Source: Psychrobacter fozii
GTDB lineage: Bacteria; Pseudomonadota; Gammaproteobacteria; Pseudomonadales; Moraxellaceae
DNA: 64,000 bases
Direction: 5' to 3'
NCBI RefSeq assembly: GCF_003217155.1
Contig: NZ_QJSU01000003.1
Location: 62,001 to 126,000 of the forward strand
The position numbers and the translations under genes were made by a program. Each line of letters starts with the position of its first letter. Position 1 is the first letter of the stretch. Below, piece by piece: positions 8,913 through 17,854 of this stretch. The notes beneath the pieces are model-generated. The model did not search any database. It was not told where the DNA came from and saw only the letters and a program-made list of their open reading frames with translations.

Positions 8913-10394
8913 ATGCATCCTATCTATTCTGTGCGATCGTCTGTCTCTAAGCGATTGGGTAAACCAACGCTGAAGATATCTGCCACACCAACTTTTTTTA
9001 AGCCTGTATTAATGATAGGTTTACTGGGATTGAGTACTTTTGGTGTCTATGCACAGGCAGAAATACTACCTAACAAGGATGCAGGTAATCCTACAGCCAA
9101 CCTACAACTTATCAGTTTAAATGATGACGAGATAGCGGCCAAAAATGACACTAATAATTTAGCAGATATTGCTGATATGCTTGAAGCTGCAGACGATGCG
9201 GATGACTCAATAGATAGTGTGCCAGATGAAAGTGCTTTAACTGACGATACGGATGATATCGATACCAGTATTCCTTCTGACGTTGCACAAGTATCACTGA
9301 ATGCCATTTCTCCAGAGACGCTTAAGACGTTCGTCGCAGTAGTGGATTTAGTGCGCCGCGAATATGTGGATACGGTGAATGATGAAGAGCTATTTAGTAA
9401 TGCGATGAGTGGTATGCTGACCAAGCTTGACAGTCATGCTGAGTTTTTAGATGCTGAGGCTTACGAAAACCTACGTGCTTTTACAGAAGGTGATGTGGGC
9501 GATGTCGGTATCAAAGTTACTTATCAACCTGTGGCTGGCTACTGGGTAGTTACAGACGTCGATGATGACTCACCTGCTGATAAAAAAGATATCGCTGTTG
9601 GTGATTATTTGCATCAAATTGGCGATCTTAAACTGGATGCTAATAAAGAAAGTAACGATATCAAGCAACTCCTGACAGGGATTGCGGGTACGCAAGTAGA
9701 TATCGTAACCTCGAGAGCTGGTCGCCGCAAACATACCACTACCTTACAGCGTAATAATAGTCACCCTCAAGTCGTTGAAGCAAAGCTCATCAATGGTATT
9801 GCCGTTATTAAGTTGCCTGCGTTTCAAAATAATAGCCGTGAAAAATTATTGGAAAGCTTGATTGATTTAGAAGCACCCGTATCTGGTATTTTGTTAGACA
9901 TGCGCGACAATCCAGGTGGTGTATTAACGTCAGCGGTGAGCGTTGCCAGTTTATTCATGACTGATACTGATGTGGTACAAGTAAAAGCTCGTCAAAGTGA
10001 CACACGGACTCTATCGACTCAAGGTGCCGCCTTATTCGAATCACTGCCAGTCGTTGTTTTACAAAACAGATATTCGGCATCAGCAGCAGAGGTATTGGCC
10101 AGTAGTTTACAAGCACAACAGCGAGCCACTATTGCTGGTGAGATCAGTTATGGTAAGGGGTCAGTGCAGTCAGTCATCCCGCTCAATGATGAGCAAGCCG
10201 TTAAATTGACAGTTGCTAACTATATGACAGCATCAGGCAAAAAGATAGATGGTATCGGTGTAAAGCCTGATGTCACATTATCAGGCAATGAGGGCACATG
10301 GGAGCAGCAGGCACTCGAGATACTACAAGCACAAAAGTTAGGTTCAGGTATTCGTTTTGTTCGAAAGCCTACTGAAAATAACAAAGCGCCATAG
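8913..10394 (+). CDS. Carboxy-terminal processing protease, S41 family (CtpA type)
   Basis: A 493-residue exported serine protease that should trim C-termini of periplasmic proteins. A signal peptide or anchor occupies about residues 27-48. An acidic low-complexity stretch rich in Asp follows (about 70-115). The conserved N-terminal helix domain has FVAVVDLVRREYVD, and a PDZ domain lies near 190-265. The S41 core holds LLDMRDNPGG, the nucleophile block SASAAE (388-393) and the general base Lys415 in YGKGSVQ. The acidic insert is unlike most CtpA proteins. The gene has no obvious operon partner and converges on pilR. Confidence 0.9.
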   Translation: MHPIYSVRSSVSKRLGKPTLKISATPTFFKPVLMIGLLGLSTFGVYAQAEILPNKDAGNPTANLQLISLNDDEIAAKNDTNNLADIADMLEAADDADDSIDSVPDESALTDDTDDIDTSIPSDVAQVSLNAISPETLKTFVAVVDLVRREYVDTVNDEELFSNAMSGMLTKLDSHAEFLDAEAYENLRAFTEGDVGDVGIKVTYQPVAGYWVVTDVDDDSPADKKDIAVGDYLHQIGDLKLDANKESNDIKQLLTGIAGTQVDIVTSRAGRRKHTTTLQRNNSHPQVVEAKLINGIAVIKLPAFQNNSREKLLESLIDLEAPVSGILLDMRDNPGGVLTSAVSVASLFMTDTDVVQVKARQSDTRTLSTQGAALFESLPVVVLQNRYSASAAEVLASSLQAQQRATIAGEISYGKGSVQSVIPLNDEQAVKLTVANYMTASGKKIDGIGVKPDVTLSGNEGTWEQQALEILQAQKLGSGIRFVRKPTENNKAP

Positions 10395-10450
10395 GCCGAA
10401 GGTAGCTGGCTAAGCGCTATTTATTATAGGTAGGCTATAGTGTCATCATC

Positions 10451-10560
10451 ACTATAGTCAATCCTTTATAAAAGAGTGACAGCGTTAACCTCGCTTGAAG
10501 TATCACATATACATTTGCGCTCGGTTGCCTTGAATCTCTTTTGAACTGAATCAACTATAT
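10451..10560. repeat. Interspersed intergenic repeat, copy E (second subtype)
   Basis: A segment starting ACTATAGTCAATCC and ending TGAATCAACTAT. The ATAGTC/GACTAT-like ends match the other copies, but the middle (GTTAACCTCGCTTGAAGTA, then GGTTGCCTTGAATC) differs from A-D. It lies between the convergent ctpA-type and pilR genes. A fragment of the same 3' end occurs at about 29670-29692. Confidence 0.6.
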
Positions 10561-10566
10561 AAAGGT

Positions 10567-12231
10567 TTATGATTCAGACTCATCCTCAGATATCTCTAAC
10601 TTTTTCATGCGGTAGCGTAAAGAGCGAAAAGTCGTACCTAATAGTTCGGCAGCCTGAGTTTTGTTCCATCCGGTTTTTTTGAGCGCAGTAATAATCAGTT
10701 GCTTTTCTTGCTCTTGCAAGTAAGTTTCTAACCCTTGAGCGGGTAATTGGCCTTCAGATAACTCGCTTAGATTAACCTTTTCATTGCCTTCCTGTTGAGT
10801 AGAGTCAGGGTTGATGGACTCTTCATCGTTATAAGATGTTGTAGGGTTCAGTATTTCTGCTTGATTGACTGATGAACGCTGTCTCATAGCAGGGAAGTGC
10901 TGAGTGCTAGTGCGATAAGGGTGCAGATTGGTTGGTACTTGCTGGATCTGCGGTGCTATTGCTTCATTTGCTTGTTGTATTGTTTTTTCACTTGCTTCTA
11001 GCGTTGAAACGACTGCTCTATTCTTTAGCTCAGTTTCTGGTATTTGCGCATGACTGATATCAATATCTGTAAGGCCTAAGTGATTGACGTCGATTTGTGA
11101 GCTCTCTGCTAGAGTCACGGCTCGCTCAAGGATATTGCGTAGCTCACGGACGTTGCCAGCAAAGTTATGATGTTGCAAGCGCTCGCAAGCCTCATTGGTC
11201 AAGGATGGTGGCGTCTCTAACTGCCATTCATTAGTAATCATTGCTAAAAAATGCTCAGCTAAAACAGGTATGTCGTCACGACGTGCATTTAGAGTAGGGA
11301 GTTTTAGTTCAATCACATTGATACGGTAGTACAAATCTTGTCGAAAAGCACCACCTTGTACCAATTGACTTAAGTCTTTATGGGTCGCAGACAATATACG
11401 AATATCTACTGGCACTTCCTTGGTATCACCGATGGCTCTTACTGTTTTTTCTTGAATAGCACGTAGTAGTTTTACCTGCATTGCGAGCGGCAAGTCTGCT
11501 ACCTCGTCTAAAAATAACGTGCCACCATTTGCTTGTTGGAACAGTCCTTGTTTGTCAGCGACAGCACCAGTAAAGCTGCCTTTTTTGTGACCAAAAAACT
11601 CTGACTCCATGAGCTCTGAAGGTATAGCACCGCAGTTGACTGGCACAAAGCTACCATCTCGTCGCGGGCTCAGATCATGAATCAGTCTGGCAACCACTTC
11701 TTTACCTGTACCCGATGCGCCTGATAAAAAAACAGGCGCTTGTGAGCGTGCCAGTTTTAAAATAGTTTTTTTCAGAGGATGCATCACGGCAGAATTACCG
11801 ATAAGCCTGCTGTCTAACATCTTTTGCTCAGGTGAGGATTCAGGTGTAGCACTTGCTACATTGTCTTGGTGTATAACCTTCAAGGCATTTTCGACCAGTT
11901 GGCGTAAGCGCGGTAGCTCTAGTGGTTTATTAACGAAATCAAAAGCACCAAGTTTGAGTGCCTCAATCGCTAGGTCCATACTGCCGTGGGCGGTAATAAC
12001 CGCTATTGGAGTGCTAGAGCTGTCACTTATTTCCTTCACTAACTCTAACCCTGACCCATCAGGGAGGTTTAAGTCGGTCAAGCAAAAGTCATAGTCATTG
12101 TCTTTCCAGAATGATCTTGCTTGTGACAACGTATATGCGACATCACTTTTGATGCCCATTTTGGTCAAAGTAATTTGCATTAATCGGCACAAATCTACTT
12201 CATCATCGACGACTAGCGCGGTTGTTGTCAT
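10567..12231 (-). CDS. pilR: Sigma-54-dependent response regulator PilR
   Basis: A 554-residue NtrC-type regulator, in Pseudomonas the activator of pilA (type IV pilin). The receiver domain has phospho-acceptor Asp53 (LTDLNLPDGSG). The AAA+ domain has a GASGTGKE Walker A, the sigma-54 contact loop GSFTGA (Ser in place of the usual Ala) and LFLDEVADLP. The C-terminal Fis-type helix-turn-helix is NKTQAAELLGTTFRSLRYRM. About 100 residues of Gln/Asn/Ser-rich linker between AAA+ and the DNA-binding domain explain the extra length over the usual ~450. It lies downstream of pilS with a 232 bp gap filled by a repeat, not tightly coupled as is common. Confidence 0.9.
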   Translation of the reverse strand: MTTTALVVDDEVDLCRLMQITLTKMGIKSDVAYTLSQARSFWKDNDYDFCLTDLNLPDGSGLELVKEISDSSSTPIAVITAHGSMDLAIEALKLGAFDFVNKPLELPRLRQLVENALKVIHQDNVASATPESSPEQKMLDSRLIGNSAVMHPLKKTILKLARSQAPVFLSGASGTGKEVVARLIHDLSPRRDGSFVPVNCGAIPSELMESEFFGHKKGSFTGAVADKQGLFQQANGGTLFLDEVADLPLAMQVKLLRAIQEKTVRAIGDTKEVPVDIRILSATHKDLSQLVQGGAFRQDLYYRINVIELKLPTLNARRDDIPVLAEHFLAMITNEWQLETPPSLTNEACERLQHHNFAGNVRELRNILERAVTLAESSQIDVNHLGLTDIDISHAQIPETELKNRAVVSTLEASEKTIQQANEAIAPQIQQVPTNLHPYRTSTQHFPAMRQRSSVNQAEILNPTTSYNDEESINPDSTQQEGNEKVNLSELSEGQLPAQGLETYLQEQEKQLIITALKKTGWNKTQAAELLGTTFRSLRYRMKKLEISEDESES

Positions 12232-12257
12232 ACATTATCTCATTGTGTTCAATAGCT

Positions 12258-12364
12258 ATAGTCTGTCCTATATAATTCAGGTACGATGTCAGGAGCGTTC
12301 AGTCTACTGTTTGTAGTACTTTCTCTCGCCCTTTTTGTATCTAAATTATCTTACAACTGACTAT
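12258..12364. repeat. Interspersed intergenic repeat, copy B
   Basis: A 107 bp segment with inverted ends ATAGTC / GACTAT and the shared core CGTTCAGTCTACTGTTTGTA, then CTAAATTATCTT. It fills most of the gap between pilS and pilR, which are transcribed in the same direction. Confidence 0.8.
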
Positions 12365-12463
12365 ATAGAATTAAAAAAATAAATAGTAAACCTTAAAATA
12401 AACATAACTCAATGGTAAAAATTTTGCCACAGGATAAGACTGCTATTTACAAAACGCTTTTAT

Positions 12464-14221
12464 TCACGTTTTTTTGTTCATTGATCCGTATGTACCAGCA
12501 TCAGCAGAAGGCGCTATCAAGCGAAAGCATGTTTTCTTATGCTCAGGTATATAAAGTAAACGAGTCTGGTTGGCCTCACAAAATGCTTGTGATAGGTACA
12601 GTCCTAAGCCTGTACCTGCTTGATCTGTAGTAAAGAACGGATTAAATAAATGCTTTAAACTTTCGGTGCTCACGCCAGCACCATCGTCTAAAACATCAAT
12701 TATAACATCGTTGTCGGCACAATAAATCTCGATTTCTACATAAGCATGAGGGTTAGCATAGCTACTATAACGTAGGCCATTATTGATTAAATTGATCAAA
12801 ACTTGCTCTAACTGATGAGTATCAAATGATATGGTAGGTTGCGTTTTTACTCGTAAAAAAATATCATGTCCTTGAAAATAATTTTCTAAAAAGGTTGGCA
12901 TCCACTCAGCCAATACGATCGATTGTTGACTGGCTGCTTGCTGGCGCGACAGTTTTAATACATCTTCTATAATACGATTGACGCGCTTGGTTTGCGCAAA
13001 TATCATCTTATAAAGCTCATAATTACCAGACAGGTCATCATTTGAGTTACTAACCGCTGTGCTTCCATTTGTGGTATTTCTTTCCTCGATCTCTATCACA
13101 TCTTCCATTAATAGCTGACTGGCCTGAGAAATAGCCGCTAAAGGATTTCTTATTTCGTGAGCGATACTGGCGGTCAATTGTCCTAGAGATGCCAGCTTTA
13201 ACTGTTGAGCACTGGCTTGCTCACGGCGTAAATCTTCTAGCATTATTAGCTTGCTACCATCCGTTAGTGGAATGATATGTACGCGTAGCTTACCAAATAT
13301 AGAGGCATTTGCTACTGAAGGCAGGTCGTACGTAAAGGTGCAAGATTGACCCGCTGAGACTGACAAACAGGCATGCAAGAGCTGCGTATGTTGTTTGCTC
13401 AGCTGTTGCTCAAAGTCGGTTAATAGTTCGGTGTAGCTCTCATGTCGTGTACTACTATCTGCTTCGTTAGATACGCTTGGTAATGTTATTGATGCATTAT
13501 AGGGAAGGCTAAGTAATTGATGAGCGGCAAGGTTAGCTAATACGACATGCTGATTATCGATGACAATGACACCATTAGCCATTTGCGTGATGACTTCTTG
13601 ATTGATAACGTTCAGTCGTTCTACTTCTTTAGCATGACTCGCTGCTACTTTTTCTAACTGTACTAAGCGATAGGAGATCGACCAACTTAATCCGCCAACT
13701 GCCAAAAAACTGGCGGACATGAGTAAAGCATTACCTAAATTGGCCAAATTCATACTATTAGCAATCGCATAAAAAAATTGCTGATAAATGACAAAGATAA
13801 TAGCAAGTAGCGTAATGATTAGTGCTTGTGAGCTGTGTAATAGCATAAAACTCGCTGCGACTACTACCATATACAGCATGGTTAACTGCAAATCAGGTGC
13901 GCCAGCTGTGTAAAGCAATAAGCTTAAGATAGTAACGTCTAAGACCAAGCCAAAGGCTAGCTGACGCCGCATCTTTTTGTGCACGACATAAAACAGTCCT
14001 AGCAGGATTAAACTCAGTAAAATATAAAAGCTGAGGACGGTTTGTTGCAAAAAGCTTGGTAGAGAGGCGATATTGCCAGTCTGAGCGGTGATATACACCA
14101 TCAACATAGAAAATAGGCCAACGATGAAGCGGTAACTGCTATAGATCAGCCCTAATCTGCGTAACTGTATCAGCGGAAGGGTTTCATCTTGATGCAAATA
14201 ATGCGTAATAGCAGGCTTCAT
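12464..14221 (-). CDS. pilS: Sensor histidine kinase PilS
   Basis: A 585-residue membrane sensor kinase that should phosphorylate PilR. About six hydrophobic segments fill residues 25-190. A PAS-like region follows (TQMANGVIVIDNQHVVLANLAAHQLL, about 225-250). The dimerisation domain has SIAHEIRNPLAAIS with His355, and the ATPase domain has the N box (NLINNGLRYS) and DVLDDGAGVS and GTGLGLYLS glycine boxes. The membrane topology and gene pairing support PilS over a generic NtrB. Confidence 0.9.
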   Translation of the reverse strand: MKPAITHYLHQDETLPLIQLRRLGLIYSSYRFIVGLFSMLMVYITAQTGNIASLPSFLQQTVLSFYILLSLILLGLFYVVHKKMRRQLAFGLVLDVTILSLLLYTAGAPDLQLTMLYMVVVAASFMLLHSSQALIITLLAIIFVIYQQFFYAIANSMNLANLGNALLMSASFLAVGGLSWSISYRLVQLEKVAASHAKEVERLNVINQEVITQMANGVIVIDNQHVVLANLAAHQLLSLPYNASITLPSVSNEADSSTRHESYTELLTDFEQQLSKQHTQLLHACLSVSAGQSCTFTYDLPSVANASIFGKLRVHIIPLTDGSKLIMLEDLRREQASAQQLKLASLGQLTASIAHEIRNPLAAISQASQLLMEDVIEIEERNTTNGSTAVSNSNDDLSGNYELYKMIFAQTKRVNRIIEDVLKLSRQQAASQQSIVLAEWMPTFLENYFQGHDIFLRVKTQPTISFDTHQLEQVLINLINNGLRYSSYANPHAYVEIEIYCADNDVIIDVLDDGAGVSTESLKHLFNPFFTTDQAGTGLGLYLSQAFCEANQTRLLYIPEHKKTCFRLIAPSADAGTYGSMNKKT

Positions 14222-14257
14222 AAATTGACCATGGCAAAGAAAGGGTGGTTAAACGAT

Positions 14258-14893
14258 TTATGGTTGGATAAGACCGTGACGAATGGCCAAATGAGTCAAT
14301 TTAACATCACTATCCACACCGACTTTTTCGTAAATGCGATAGCGATACGTATTGATGGTTTTAACACTGACGAATAACTGATCGGCTATCTGTTGAGGAC
14401 TTTGACAGTTAACCACCATCATAGCCACTTGCTTTTCACGGTCACTTAACAATTCAAACGGTGAGTTGGCATTATCTGATAATAGAACATCGGCCAATTG
14501 TTCAGCAACATCTTGACTGAAATAACGTCCGCCTTGATAGATTTTTTTGACTGCTCTTATCATCTCATCAAGTGGTGTACCTTTAGTGATGTAACCGTTG
14601 ACACCTGCTTTGATAAGCATTGAAGGATAGGGCTGTGCGGACATACTACTGACGGCTAGTATTTTAACGCCTATATCAAGCTGAATTAAGCGTTTAGTTG
14701 CTTCGAGGCCACCGATATTAGGCATGTTGACATCAAGTAATATCACGTCAGGGCGCAGATGTTTAGCCAGTTTAATAGCCATATCGCCACTATCAGCTTC
14801 ACCGATGACTTCAATGTCGATACTGTCTGATAACATACGGCTAATACCCATTCTCACCAAATCATGATCATCTACTACCAATACTTTAATCAT
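14258..14893 (-). CDS. gacA: NarL/FixJ-family response regulator, GacA-like
   Basis: A 211-residue regulator with a receiver domain (Asp8, Asp9, phospho-acceptor Asp54 in ILLDVNMPNIGG, Lys near 105 in YITKGTP) and a LuxR-type helix-turn-helix (LSDREKQVAMMVVN, then QQIADQLFVSVKTINTYRYR). Length and the VKTINTYRYRIYEK recognition helix fit GacA/UvrY, the activator of small RNAs that titrate CsrA; csrA is also in this window at 43973. No GacS-type kinase is next to it, which is usual. It is 36 bp upstream of pilS on the same strand and may be co-transcribed. Confidence 0.75.
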   Translation of the reverse strand: MIKVLVVDDHDLVRMGISRMLSDSIDIEVIGEADSGDMAIKLAKHLRPDVILLDVNMPNIGGLEATKRLIQLDIGVKILAVSSMSAQPYPSMLIKAGVNGYITKGTPLDEMIRAVKKIYQGGRYFSQDVAEQLADVLLSDNANSPFELLSDREKQVAMMVVNCQSPQQIADQLFVSVKTINTYRYRIYEKVGVDSDVKLTHLAIRHGLIQP

Positions 14894-15307
14894 AACGATA
14901 CTCTTTATTATTTGTCAGAATGAAGGTGTTGACTGATGTTAAATGACAAGTAGTTTCAAGTCATCTGAACCATTTTTTAGTTCTGAAAACATCATATACT
15001 GCTAACATATTGTGTCGTTATCGCTGCGCAATATAACGAAATATAAATGGTTGCTTTGTGCACGATGAACATATGTTTCTGAAATGTGAAGCATTGTTTC
15101 TATAGTATCAAGTGGTTGTAGCGAAATTTGAATTAGGTCAAAATAAACTACTAAATCAGTTTGATAGATTAAACTTAAATGCAATCCATGATACACTAAA
15201 AATACAAAAACTCTATATGAGTACTCATAAACACATCCATAAAGGCTACGTACGTTTGTGGCGTCAGGCAGTGTATAACTGGCGTGATAACGACAGCAGG
15301 GGGCATA
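14894..15307. other. Divergent intergenic region, gacA / endopeptidase
   Basis: 414 bp, AT-rich, between two divergent genes. It must hold both promoters. I see no convincing promoter pair, repeat or RNA gene. Confidence 0.4.
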
Positions 15308-16369
15308 ATGAAGCAACTACCATTAACCAAACAGCAATTAATCGCTGCTATGATTTCATTGAGTTTGGGCAGTGCTGCACAAGCCGCACTTACGATTAAT
15401 GGTAGCGCTGACAACGGTTCTAGTGCCCGCATGAGTTGGGGCGGTGCGGACAGTCTATCTGAAGCACGTAATATCATGTACAAGTCTAACAGCTCTACTA
15501 TCAAAAAAATTGATAATGGTTCTGGTTCAACGACTTCTAATAGTTTTGGTAGTAGCAGTAATAGTTACAATACCACTTACCGCGGTGCATTCGGTAGTAG
15601 TGATATGATTCCTATCAGCACTGACTCTCGTAGTGTCGCTGTCATTGATGCCGAGACTGGCGAGTCTATTTACGAAAAAGATGCTGATGTTGCACGTCCG
15701 ATGGCCAGTATTACTAAAGTAATGACGGCTATGGTTGTACTTGATGCTGGTCTCGACATGCGTGAAGAGATTACCCTTGATCCAGAAGATTTCGTCGGTC
15801 CTAAGCGTGCAAGCTCGAAGCTAAAGTCTGGCGATCGCATGAATCGTGCTGAAATTTTATTAATGGCATTGATGAAATCAGAAAATCCGGCTGCAAAAAG
15901 TCTAGCGCGTAACTATCCAGGTGGTTATAGTGCCTTTATGCGAGCGATGAACCGTAAGGCTCAAGACTTAGGCATGACGACCGCTTTCTTCGGTGACCCA
16001 ACAGGGCTTGATAAGCGCAACGTCGCTTCACCAAAAGATCTTGTAAAAATGGTACGTGCTGCTGGTAATTACGATGTCATTCGCCGTTTCTCTACTACTA
16101 AGAGCTATGACTTTTTTGTCTCAAACTACTCAAGTGGTAACCGTACATATAAAGCCAATAACACCAGTAGTTTGGTCCGTGATGGCAGTTATCCAATCGG
16201 TATCTCAAAAACAGGATTTATCAATGAAGCGGGTCGTTGCGTAGTAATGGAAACTCGTGTCAATAACCGCCCAGCGATTATCGTGATCTTAGGGGCGAAC
16301 AGCTCAGCCACGCGTTGGGGTGATGCCAAAAATATTCTGAACAGTCTAGCGACACGCCGCACGGTGTAA
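15308..16369 (+). CDS. pbpG: D-alanyl-D-alanine endopeptidase, PBP7/8 type
   Basis: A 353-residue exported penicillin-binding protein of the S11 family that should cleave cross-links in peptidoglycan. A signal peptide ends near ASLGSAAQA-type residues (about 25-30). A Ser/Asn/Gly-rich spacer of about 60 residues precedes the catalytic domain. The three active-site motifs are all present: SITK (Ser134, Lys137), SEN (191-193) and KTG (301-303). ATG 15308 with AGGGGG just upstream is preferred over the in-frame ATG at 15284. PBP7/8 and DacA-type enzymes share these motifs; the absence of the C-terminal amphipathic domain favours PBP7. Confidence 0.85.
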   Translation: MKQLPLTKQQLIAAMISLSLGSAAQAALTINGSADNGSSARMSWGGADSLSEARNIMYKSNSSTIKKIDNGSGSTTSNSFGSSSNSYNTTYRGAFGSSDMIPISTDSRSVAVIDAETGESIYEKDADVARPMASITKVMTAMVVLDAGLDMREEITLDPEDFVGPKRASSKLKSGDRMNRAEILLMALMKSENPAAKSLARNYPGGYSAFMRAMNRKAQDLGMTTAFFGDPTGLDKRNVASPKDLVKMVRAAGNYDVIRRFSTTKSYDFFVSNYSSGNRTYKANNTSSLVRDGSYPIGISKTGFINEAGRCVVMETRVNNRPAIIVILGANSSATRWGDAKNILNSLATRRTV

Positions 16370-16390
16370 GCTTATTGGTTTGGTACTTAT

Positions 16391-16424
16391 AAAAAAGCTG
16401 TTATATCACATAACAGCTTTTTTA
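16391..16424 (+). terminator. Intrinsic terminator after pbpG
   Basis: Arms AAAAAAGCTGTTAT / ATAACAGCTTTTTT with a short loop; the T run ends 27 bp before the next start codon. Confidence 0.88.
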
Positions 16425-16450
16425 TTGTGTGAATATTAAGGACACATTAT

Positions 16451-17119
16451 ATGATTCAGTCATCAAATTTTTTAATGCCGCAGTTATACTTGTTGACCAA
16501 CGACGATGAGTTTTCACTTCTCTATCAAAAGTTAGAAGCAGCATTAGCAACTGGCTTAATTGCGCTACTACAAATCAGGCGCAAGAAGATACTCGCATTA
16601 CCCGATGGTGACTCGCAACTATATGATGAGGCTCTACAGATCGTTGATTTGGCCAGTGTGTACAAGGTTCCAGTTGTCATAAATGATGATATTGGCTTAG
16701 CAGCGAAGCTGGGTGTCGGTGTGCATCTGGGTCAAAAAGATGGCAATGTTAGTGATGCTAAGCAGTCTTTAGCACCCAATCAAATTATCGGACGTACTTG
16801 TCATCGTGACTCAGCATTAGTTAAAGAAGCAAAAAGTGATGGCGCAAGTTACGCTGCAATGGGTGCAGTCTTTACTTCTACAACTAAACCAAATGCCGAT
16901 ATCGTATCCCATGAGCAGCTTGTTTTGGGTTGTCAGCAAGGCATAGACATGTGTGTGATAGGTGGTCTAACGGCTGAAAATATCTCGACTCTAGCAGGGT
17001 TACCTATCAAATATGTCGCGGTAGTAGGCGATATTATGGATTTACCAGTCGCACAAATCGCTGAACGTTGCCAACAGTGGAAGCAGGCATTTTCTAAGTG
17101 GGAAAAGCCTGCTTTATAA
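16451..17119 (+). CDS. thiE: Thiamine phosphate synthase (ThiE)
   Basis: A 222-residue TIM-barrel enzyme joining the pyrimidine and thiazole halves of thiamine phosphate. Landmarks are QLYLLTND, ALLQIRRKK, VPVVINDDIGLAAKLGVGVHLGQKD (diphosphate/Mg site), IIGRTCH, YAAMGAVFTSTTKPNA and VIGGLTAENI. Length is typical (about 210-220). AAGGA lies at 16438-16442. No other thi gene or TPP riboswitch is visible nearby; the upstream terminator isolates it. Confidence 0.88.
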   Translation: MIQSSNFLMPQLYLLTNDDEFSLLYQKLEAALATGLIALLQIRRKKILALPDGDSQLYDEALQIVDLASVYKVPVVINDDIGLAAKLGVGVHLGQKDGNVSDAKQSLAPNQIIGRTCHRDSALVKEAKSDGASYAAMGAVFTSTTKPNADIVSHEQLVLGCQQGIDMCVIGGLTAENISTLAGLPIKYVAVVGDIMDLPVAQIAERCQQWKQAFSKWEKPAL

Positions 17120-17147
17120 TCTATTTATTGAAAATAGAAGCCAAACG

Positions 17148-17477
17148 TTATTCAGCATGTTCCATACATAGTGTGGCGTAGGGTAGGGCTTCTAAGCGTT
17201 GCACTTCGATCTGCTTGCCGCATACCTCACACTCGCCGTACGTACCGTTTTCGATACGGCTTAAAGCATTATCGACATAAATTAAACTTTGACGAGCTTC
17301 ACCCATGAGGTTTTTGCGCATGTCATTTTGACGATATGAGATGGCTTGGTCGTCCCAATGCTCATTGAGATCGTCTTGTGGGTTTTGAATATGGTCTTCA
17401 ATTTTATCGATTCGAGTCTCATAGTCGTTTTTTAGTGTTAACAGGTTTTGCTTGGCAGTCTCTAAGTTGATGCTCAT
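17148..17477 (-). CDS. TraR/DksA family zinc-finger protein
   Basis: A 109-residue protein with an N-terminal coiled-coil-like helix hairpin and a C-terminal zinc-finger region. The first metal pair is CEVC (in YGECEVCGKQIE); the second is CMEH, so Cys-x-x-His replaces the classical Cys-x-x-Cys. It is shorter than true DksA (about 150) and lacks the DxxDxA coiled-coil tip seen there, so it is probably a secondary DksA-like protein. A TTAGGAG ribosome site precedes the start. Target and role are not known. Confidence 0.8.
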   Translation of the reverse strand: MSINLETAKQNLLTLKNDYETRIDKIEDHIQNPQDDLNEHWDDQAISYRQNDMRKNLMGEARQSLIYVDNALSRIENGTYGECEVCGKQIEVQRLEALPYATLCMEHAE

Positions 17478-17854
17478 TGTATTCTCCTAAGGATGGGTTG
17501 TTTTTATTATCCACACTTCTATCGTAGAGATGCTGACGGTTAAGTACCACCACAAAATGTTACTGGCTCTTTAACAAGGCTCAAAGAATAAGCGTTAAGT
17601 TTTTGGCAAGTTCCGTATGAGCTTTTGACAGAAAACTGGTAGAATGCACCGCCGTTAATTTTTGCCTAAACAGATATGTTGATAATCGAATAACAAATAT
17701 AAAAAATTATCACAAAGGTAAAGCTCAACTCAAGAATATGAAGATCAATATAGACAACAGTTGATCACCTTCTTTTATAAAAATCATGTCATAACACATG
17801 TCATAGCAATAGTAACCGTAAATTAACCAATAGATTGATGCATAGGAGCAGGTA
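17478..17854. other. Divergent intergenic region, dksA-like gene / pgk
   Basis: 377 bp. A TTGACA (about 17623) and a TAGAAT occur close together but only 9 bp apart, too near to form one promoter. No RNA gene or repeat is recognised. The pgk promoter must lie here. Confidence 0.4.

Noticed and set aside
15002..15316. 104-codon minus-strand frame
   Set aside because: It overlaps the pbpG start, lacks a ribosome site and has no family features.
17623..17646. TTGACA and TAGAAT as a promoter for pgk
   Set aside because: The hexamers are only 9 bp apart, so they cannot act together.
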